From Parus major (taxonomy: Eukaryota; Chordata; Aves; Passeriformes; Paridae): 64,000 nt of DNA. Under the pieces are notes generated by a model, which saw only the letters and a program-made list of their open reading frames with translations, did no database searches and was not told the origin of the DNA. The stretch covers positions 792,865 to 856,864 of the forward strand of contig NC_031772.1 in assembly GCF_001522545.3 (NCBI RefSeq), in the 5' to 3' direction. Position numbers and translations under genes: made by a program. This document shows, in pieces, positions 60,801 through 64,000 of the stretch. How positions within the stretch are numbered: position 1 is the stretch's first letter; every line of letters begins with the position of its first letter.

Positions 60801-63414
60801 CAGCCTCCAGGAACACCTCCCTACCATTAACTGCTGAAGAAAAGCTGCAAACTTCAGATGCTGCCAGCTAAGAAGAGGCTAACCCCATGGGGAAGCTAAC
60901 CAACCACGTCCTCAGAGCACTGTATCTCTGAGCCCCACCTGCTGAAGGCGGGTGTGAAGGTCCAGGGTCTTCTGCAGGCGCATCTGCTTCCTTTTGATGT
61001 CATCAGCCAGGAGGTCGCAGTGGTGCCGCAGCTCGTTGCACTGCTGGCAGATCAGGTTGAGTGCATAGTGATGGTTGGCTGCGAGCTGGTGGCCATGCAG
61101 AATCACCACCTGAGCCTTCCCTATCAGATCCTGCAGGAAAGGGAGAGAACACACGGCACTAATGCCCAGGTGTCTGCACGTACCCATCTCACTGACGGGG
61201 CTGCAGGCACTGCTGGGGATCACTGCCCTTAGGAGCAGCCAGCGTGGCTGGCTCACCCAGGGTGAAAGCACCCAGCAGCTGGGAACAAAAACCTTTGCTA
61301 TCACAAAGAGGATGGAGAAGAAAACAGTGTTTCACCAAAGCAGCGATGCTGTGAGCAGCTGCTGGCCCTGCACCAGTGCCCCTCCAGGAGCTGCACCCCA
61401 AATAAACCACAGCTGATGCCCAGCTTAGGCCCACTCTGCTCCCAAGCACCAAAGGGAACTGCAGTAATTAAGGGGTATCTTATGCCAAGAACACAAGATC
61501 TTTTCTGCACACCTCACTCAGTGAAAGGGTTCTGGTTTCTCCAGGGCTGCATTTCCACTGGGATGGCTTTCCAGCTGTACCCTGCCTGCCTGCCTTTTTC
61601 ATCCTCCTCCCTCTTCCATAAACATTTCTTCCAAATGGCCAGCAAGCCTCAGACCTTTCTCCAGAACTCTTCTGTCCAGTGTCCAGATCCCTCAGGATTT
61701 CTCTGCTGACCCTGGCCCACGTACTCAGCACATCCCTGTGCAGAGGTCACATCCTAAGCTGGGCTCCTATGAATAATTTCTCTTCATTCTTCTTTCCCCT
61801 ACATCTCTTAGTCTTCACCCATATGTTATATTCAAGTCACAGACATGTCAGGATACAACTTTTTTTGCGACTCCGTGTGCCTGGTAACAAGTTTCTGCCT
61901 ATTAGCATAGCTAAAGCACTTAAAATATAAATAATTTTTCTTCCAGCTCATTAATTCCCACGCCACCCCCACGTTCAGACATTTATCTGTTCCGGATTTT
62001 CATGGTGGCTCAGCAATTTATTTTAACTCTGATAATTAAATACCCTGTTTCTGGCTTTCAGGGTGATCACAGCACTGCTGCTCAGAGCAGAGACATGAAA
62101 TCAATCCTTTTGTGCAGCACTTACCAATAAATTACACCAGGACCAGGTAATTTCAGCAAAGACCTCCTACCACAAGTACAGAATGTGGCTCTTGTGTTTC
62201 AGCAGTGCTTCTTCTGTGCAAGATTATCTCACCTGAGCCATGCCATCGAAATGATCCAAGTCCTTCAGCCTCTGTTTCACCTGGGGGATGCTGTCACCAG
62301 TGTCGGGCAGCTCTGCTTGCTGACCCATTAAAAATTCAATGGCATTCTTGACCTAGACACAAAGAAGAAGACTGCTGCAAAAGGATACAAAGCACAGGCA
62401 GGAAATCATTCTGAGCCCAAAATTAATCACACTTGAGCTAAGACTGCTAAATCAAATAATACAAGTAGTGTCCAAGAACTAATTTCTAAATGCAAAGATG
62501 CTTCCATCAGCAAAATCCACGTCACTGCAGGGCAGTGATACCTAAATTAGCTCTCAGTGGGAAAGCACAGCCATCTCCCCAAGCTAGCCAGCCCTGCCAC
62601 AGTCAAGGAACAGCAGCATAAATTAAACACTCTCAAAATAAAAAGCATTGAAACTTCTCTCCATCAGATCTCCAGCTCTCCTTTCTGCCAATGGAAGCAC
62701 ATTGGATCCTACCTCTTGAAAACTTTGCTCAAACTTCCAGAGTTGTAAATATTGCTCCATTTTTAACTGATGTTTTTCCCAGAAGCCATCAAAAGCAGTC
62801 TCCATCTCACGCAGCTGACCAAGCAACCTTGGGCACAGAAAAAGGACAGGACTGGAACAGTTTGCAAACAGAGGACAAGCAGAGATGGACAAGACCCAGA
62901 GATCACTTACACAGGTCTTCTGGACCCAAGGTCTCAGAAAAAGTCAACAGACATGTACATATGACTTGAGATGATCTCAGAGGGAGATTTAATGAAACAT
63001 CAGTGCAGAGGACAGCATCTGTGTGAAGCAGTTGTTGCTGTCTCCATTTAGCTGGGTAAAACCAGGGAGCCTGGTTGGGAGAGCCCTGCATCTGCTCCAC
63101 AGCCTCATCATAACAGAGGGGATAAAACCAGAGCAAGTCAAAATCATCAGAGAAGTCACCCAGAAATCTGATGGACTGGAGCAAAATTCTGGTATCTTTG
63201 TCTTTAATAGGTGACTTCACACATCCACACCTAAATAATTGCAGCGTTTCCATTGGAAAATCACGGAATTAGGAGCAGGGTGCACTCACCGATTGACGGT
63301 CTCCCAGTCCCCAGGCCTCTCTTGCTGCTGGTCCTGACTGCATTCCCCAGAGTCAGGCTCTTCAAAACTGCTCAAGAGCAAGTTTCCCTCTTTTGTGACT
63401 GCTGTAATATCTTC
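42898..63414 (-). CDS. MCF2: MCF2 (DBL proto-oncogene), Rho guanine-nucleotide exchange factor; 5' part beyond the window
   Basis: Cytoplasmic RhoGEF that loads GTP onto Rho-family GTPases. Twenty-two coding exons join in phase into 852 codons. Numbering from the first visible residue: spectrin-like helical region about 40-300; DH domain about 366-550, with signatures ELIETERVYVEEL, LLKPVQRLTKYQLLLKELLKY and the run to NDSMHQ; PH domain about 560-680 (GSFSVWTGHRKG, MQRHLFLYEKALVFC, KFEIWYSGREEVYVVQ); SH3 domain about 782-838. Segments such as HQLKMEQYLQLWKFEQ and HVRPVQLVAPRPEN are those of human DBL, and the position downstream of F9 agrees. The N-terminal Sec14-like region lies past the right edge. 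The paralogue MCF2L was considered because of the SH3 tail, but synteny and these segments favour MCF2. The C-terminus is uncertain: the last exon either reads to TGA at 42898-42900 or splices on at CAG|GTATTT. Confidence 0.93.
42906..43006 (-). CDS. MCF2: MCF2 visible exon 22: SH3 domain, C-terminal half
   Basis: 101 nt; with the carried TG it begins WLVKNLNRRKEGWIPVHSLQ. This gives the SH3 Trp, then EGWIP and the final strand. It ends RFRNAKVA plus one base before CAG|GTATTT. If unspliced, the frame adds two residues and ends in TGA at 42898-42900. Acceptor TCCAAG. I cannot tell which end is used. Confidence 0.82.
43576..43635 (+). mobile_element. Possible CR1 3' tail
   Basis: GGTCCTTGCAGATCCCTTGC then AATTGAAATATTCTATTTT resembles the sense CR1 end (GGTCCCTTCCAAC... 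ATTCTATGATT). Short and diverged. Confidence 0.5.
44389..44501 (-). CDS. MCF2: MCF2 visible exon 21: SH3 domain, N-terminal half
   Basis: 113 nt, SPGKYKALADCKRRGSEDLL then VKNGDEIQLLHEDGEGQ plus two bases. It shows the SH3 ALAD(Y/C) strand, a GDEIQLL strand and an acidic turn before the conserved Trp. Acceptor CCACAG, donor GTAGGT; in phase with exons 20 and 22. The ALYDY-type second aromatic is Cys here. Confidence 0.85.
44764..44876 (-). CDS. MCF2: MCF2 visible exon 20: acidic tail before SH3
   Basis: 113 nt, MSQSLEICEGLEEWSG then HQYLSNCSDTEEEDGNQL. It corresponds loosely to human AEISEEPAEWSSNYF and the acidic DENEEEN run. Donor GTGGGT at 44763. If the donor is not used, the frame stays open for 40 more codons to TGA at 44641-44643. 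Confidence 0.87.
44951..45057 (-). CDS. MCF2: MCF2 visible exon 19: C-terminal tail
   Basis: 107 nt, RKQQRASISSEENDSERTS then PVMLDSGLVSPQNKPHR. Serine- and acid-rich, probably disordered and phosphorylatable. Acceptor TTCAG, donor GTATGG. Confidence 0.85.
45407..45470 (-). CDS. MCF2: MCF2 visible exon 18: C-terminal tail
   Basis: 64 nt, AVEKQQPGSCSELPL then SSQLGD. Low-complexity Ser/Gln-rich tail without a recognised fold. It is accepted because the splice sites (GGCAG, GTGAGT) and phases join both neighbours. It differs from the human tail. Confidence 0.82.
45983..46061 (-). CDS. MCF2: MCF2 visible exon 17: PH domain C-terminal helix
   Basis: 79 nt, AQTVDLKMAWLNEIRKILF then KQQELIK. It corresponds to the human VKMTWLKEIRNILLKQQELL helix that ends the PH domain. 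Acceptor TTCCAG, donor GTACAT. Confidence 0.95.
46350..46442 (-). CDS. MCF2: MCF2 visible exon 16: PH domain, second part
   Basis: 93 nt, 31 codons, MNAVGITENVKGDHRKFEIW then YSGREEVYVVQ, aligning to human VGITEYVKGDNRKFEIWY. Acceptor TTGCAG, donor GTTTGT. Confidence 0.95.
47636..47855 (-). mobile_element. CR1 LINE fragment in an MCF2 intron
   Basis: Starts TCATAGAAACATTTAGGCTG and includes CCCAAGTGCCACATCCACGT, CTCCAGGGATGGGGACCCCC and TTGAGGCCATTTCCCC, matching the antisense CR1 3' region over about 220 bp. Confidence 0.88.
48442..48535 (+). mobile_element. CR1 LINE 3' end in an MCF2 intron
   Basis: GACGTGGTTTAGTGGTGGAT, then TTGGCAGTGCTGG and GAGGTCTTTTCCA are the sense CR1 3' end. It lies 0.6 kb from the antisense copy, in the same intron. 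Confidence 0.82.
49620..49746. repeat. 33-bp minisatellite in an MCF2 intron
   Basis: Four copies of CCAACAGCCTTCCATGGATA then TGGTCAGAGTTAT, with a single undetermined base at 49688 in the second copy. Lies in the intron between visible exons 15 and 16. Confidence 0.92.
49899..50120 (-). CDS. MCF2: MCF2 visible exon 15: PH domain, first part
   Basis: 222 nt, 74 codons, GDLSELGKVLMQGSFSVW, then TKMKDLARFKPMQRHLFLYE, then KALVFCKKREE, ending SYSFKHFLK. It contains the first PH beta-strands and closely follows human DBL. Acceptor CCCCAG, donor GTAAGG. Confidence 0.96.
50869..50994 (-). CDS. MCF2: MCF2 visible exon 14: end of DH domain
   Basis: 126 nt, 42 codons, ELLKYSTSCDGVQELQEALV then AMLDLLKSVNDSMHQIS, ending GYD. 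It closes the DH domain and leads into the PH domain. Donor GTGAGT. Confidence 0.95.
51924..52016 (-). CDS. MCF2: MCF2 visible exon 13: DH domain
   Basis: 93 nt, ECQRKLEHKLGLDSYLLKP then VQRLTKYQLLLK. This is the conserved core helix (LLKPVQRxTKYxLLLK) that defines DH domains. Acceptor TTCCAG, donor GTATTT. Confidence 0.96.
52338..52430 (-). CDS. MCF2: MCF2 visible exon 12: DH domain
   Basis: 93 nt, 31 codons, REDFQMYEKYCQNKPRSESL then WRQCSESAFFQ, aligning to human DDFQMYAKYCQNKPRSE. Acceptor TTGCAG, donor GTGAGC. Confidence 0.95.
52745..52814 (-). CDS. MCF2: MCF2 visible exon 11: DH domain
   Basis: 70 nt, IFLHSLENCLGAPERVGCCF then LDR, matching human IFLSSLENCAHAPERVGPCF. Acceptor TTGCAG, donor GTGGGT. 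Confidence 0.94.
52927..53042 (-). CDS. MCF2: MCF2 visible exon 10: DH domain
   Basis: 116 nt, GYRAEMDNPAMLMLLPPVLR then DVLFGNMPEIYDFHN. It matches human GYRAEMDNPEMFDLMPPLLR. Donor GTATGG. Confidence 0.95.
54734..54800 (-). CDS. MCF2: MCF2 visible exon 9: start of DH domain
   Basis: 67 nt encoding HVINELIETERVYVEELF and TVLT. This is the first conserved region of the RhoGEF domain, with the glutamates of ETERVYVEEL that contact the GTPase switch in this family. Acceptor TTTTAG, donor GTGAGT. Confidence 0.95.
55022..55110 (-). CDS. MCF2: MCF2 visible exon 8
   Basis: 89 nt, IEVMHDYQEKRNS to DSLDILK. It aligns to human IEVVPDCQEKRSS...SLDVLK just before the DH domain. Acceptor TTCCAG, donor GTAAGC. 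Confidence 0.93.
55668..55756 (-). CDS. MCF2: MCF2 visible exon 7: Ser/Lys-rich linker
   Basis: 89 nt. With the carried base it encodes 30 residues, GVDFNSSLKF, then DLSLPGKK, then TSRKTPSSRK. The stretch is basic and serine-rich. Human canonical DBL has a different, shorter stretch here (KKTWRQNQSNLK), so this exon may be alternatively used. Acceptor CCCAAG, donor GTAAAA; the phases fit both neighbours. Confidence 0.85.
56417..57166. other. Assembly gap (750 N) in an MCF2 intron
   Basis: Undetermined bases between visible exons 6 and 7. The phases of those exons fit directly, so no constitutive exon need be missing, but an alternative exon could be hidden. Confidence 0.99.
59168..59339 (-). 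CDS. MCF2: MCF2 visible exon 6
   Basis: 172 nt. VKLENVRSMFENRQSCFKKL is followed by DKHVRPVQLVAPRPEN and PLFSPKH, which closes the spectrin-like region and starts the linker to the DH domain. Acceptor CTGCAG, donor GTAAAA. Confidence 0.94.
59483..59674 (-). CDS. MCF2: MCF2 visible exon 5
   Basis: 192 nt, 64 codons, from ALQCCDEGAYLLANQQMD to SVLTSELK. It matches the human CCDEGECLLANQEIDKFQSKE region. Acceptor CCCCAG, donor GTAAGC. Confidence 0.94.
60939..61130 (-). CDS. MCF2: MCF2 visible exon 4
   Basis: 192 nt, 64 codons. It contains VVILHGHQLAANHHYALNL and CNELRHHCDLLADDIKRK, aligning to VILHGHKLAANHHYALDL in human DBL. Acceptor CTGCAG, donor GTGGGG. Confidence 0.95.
62233..62352 (-). 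CDS. MCF2: MCF2 visible exon 3
   Basis: 120 nt, 40 codons in phase 0, from VKNAIEFLMGQQAELPD to DGMAQ. Spectrin-like helical sequence. Acceptor GTCTAG, donor GTGAGA. Confidence 0.93.
62713..62827 (-). CDS. MCF2: MCF2 visible exon 2
   Basis: 115 nt. It contains METAFDGFWEKHQLKMEQY and ends QSFQE. This is the most strongly conserved spectrin-like segment and a good marker that the gene is MCF2. Acceptor CCCAAG, donor GTAGGA. Confidence 0.95.
63290..63414 (-). CDS. MCF2: MCF2 visible exon 1
   Basis: 125 nt, from EDITAVTKEG to DWETVN plus two bases. It matches the human DITAVTKEG...GDWQTIN segment between the Sec14-like and spectrin-like regions. Acceptor ACACAG, donor GTGAGT. The preceding human exons have no counterpart between here and 64,000. 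Confidence 0.93.
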
Positions 63415-64000
63415 CTGTGTAACACAAAACATTTCTCATTCAGGCTACTTATTGTGAGGTAAGGATAAGTCATTTTGTGCTTCTCCTGCCTTCGTTTCCC
63501 TGTGTGAAATGAAGGGCCAATACCCAACAGACCAAAGGATTCCAGCAGATGTTTTAGTCCTCTTAACATGGACTGAGAGCTGCACAAGCCGAGCCATGGA
63601 CCCATCACCAGGCTGGGTGGAAACTGGCACACATGAATACATCAGGCCACAAAGTGATGCAGGAGGCCAGCACTGCCCCAGCTCTCCCCTGATGGGCAGG
63701 GGTGGTGTCAGACATTTCCCACAAGTTCATGTCTTCAAGCAACATCTTCCACAGCTTGAGGGGTGCTTCTCCATCAAGGTCAGGAGAGGAGGTTGTAAGA
63801 GGAGCATCCCATGGGGGAACAAAGCCAGGACTGAGCCCACATAGCACCACCCACCACAACCTCAACTGATAAAGCCAACACTCCCAACACAACCTCTGCT
63901 TGGGGAAAATTTAAACCTTTGGTGCTGGCATTAGCATCAGCTGAGGTGCTTTGTGCTGGCTGGGCTCAGCCCCCAAGCAAACATGTGCATTGAGTCAACT
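63415..64000 (-). other. MCF2 intron running off the window
   Basis: No counterpart of the preceding human DBL exon (ending YHLLKN) is visible, so the rest of the 5' part of the gene lies beyond the edge. Confidence 0.7.

Noticed and set aside
42906..63414. Assignment of the - strand gene to MCF2L (DBS) because of its SH3 tail
   Set aside because: Segments such as HQLKMEQYLQLWKFEQ and the position tail-to-tail with F9 identify MCF2; the SH3 is better explained as an ancestral feature.

Overview
This is a vertebrate nuclear window, most probably from a bird. Three things point that way. It holds an eight-exon coagulation factor IX gene (F9) on the + strand, followed tail-to-tail by the DBL proto-oncogene MCF2 on the - strand, the amniote F9-MCF2 order. 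Its recognisable interspersed repeats are CR1 LINE fragments. Introns are short: F9 spans about 10 kb here against more than 30 kb in human. The species cannot be read from the sequence. Nothing bacterial (operons, CRISPR, insertion sequences) is present.

Layout. Positions 1 to about 25,000 lie upstream of F9; I recognise no gene there. This stretch holds single-copy sequence, assembly gaps and several GC-rich tandem arrays (near 2.4, 4.7, 13.6, 17.9-18.6, 23.9 and 24.7 kb). F9 coding sequence runs from 25,170 to 35,344. All eight exons can be placed to the base, with splice sites and phases that join into a 469-codon frame: signal peptide, propeptide, Gla domain, two EGF domains, activation peptide and trypsin-like protease. 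Positions 35.5-42.1 kb are the intergenic or 3'UTR region between the two genes. MCF2 occupies 42.9 kb to the right edge on the - strand. I place 22 coding exons (852 codons) covering the spectrin-like region, the DH (RhoGEF) domain, the PH domain and a C-terminal SH3 domain. The N-terminal Sec14-like part lies beyond the right edge.

The two genes are neighbours by synteny and do not share a pathway. F9 encodes a secreted, vitamin K-dependent clotting zymogen made in liver. MCF2 encodes a cytoplasmic guanine-nucleotide exchange factor for Rho-family GTPases.

Main points of interest. (1) This MCF2 carries a two-exon SH3 domain, which the canonical human DBL protein lacks but its paralogue MCF2L/DBS has. 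(2) The factor IX protease differs from human at three positions (98, 177, 213, chymotrypsin numbering) known to restrain human factor IXa, and it has an extra glycosylation sequon beside the same loop. (3) A 21-bp minisatellite sits directly before F9 exon 4 and is open in frame with it. (4) Two minisatellites lie within 1.3 kb upstream of the F9 start codon.
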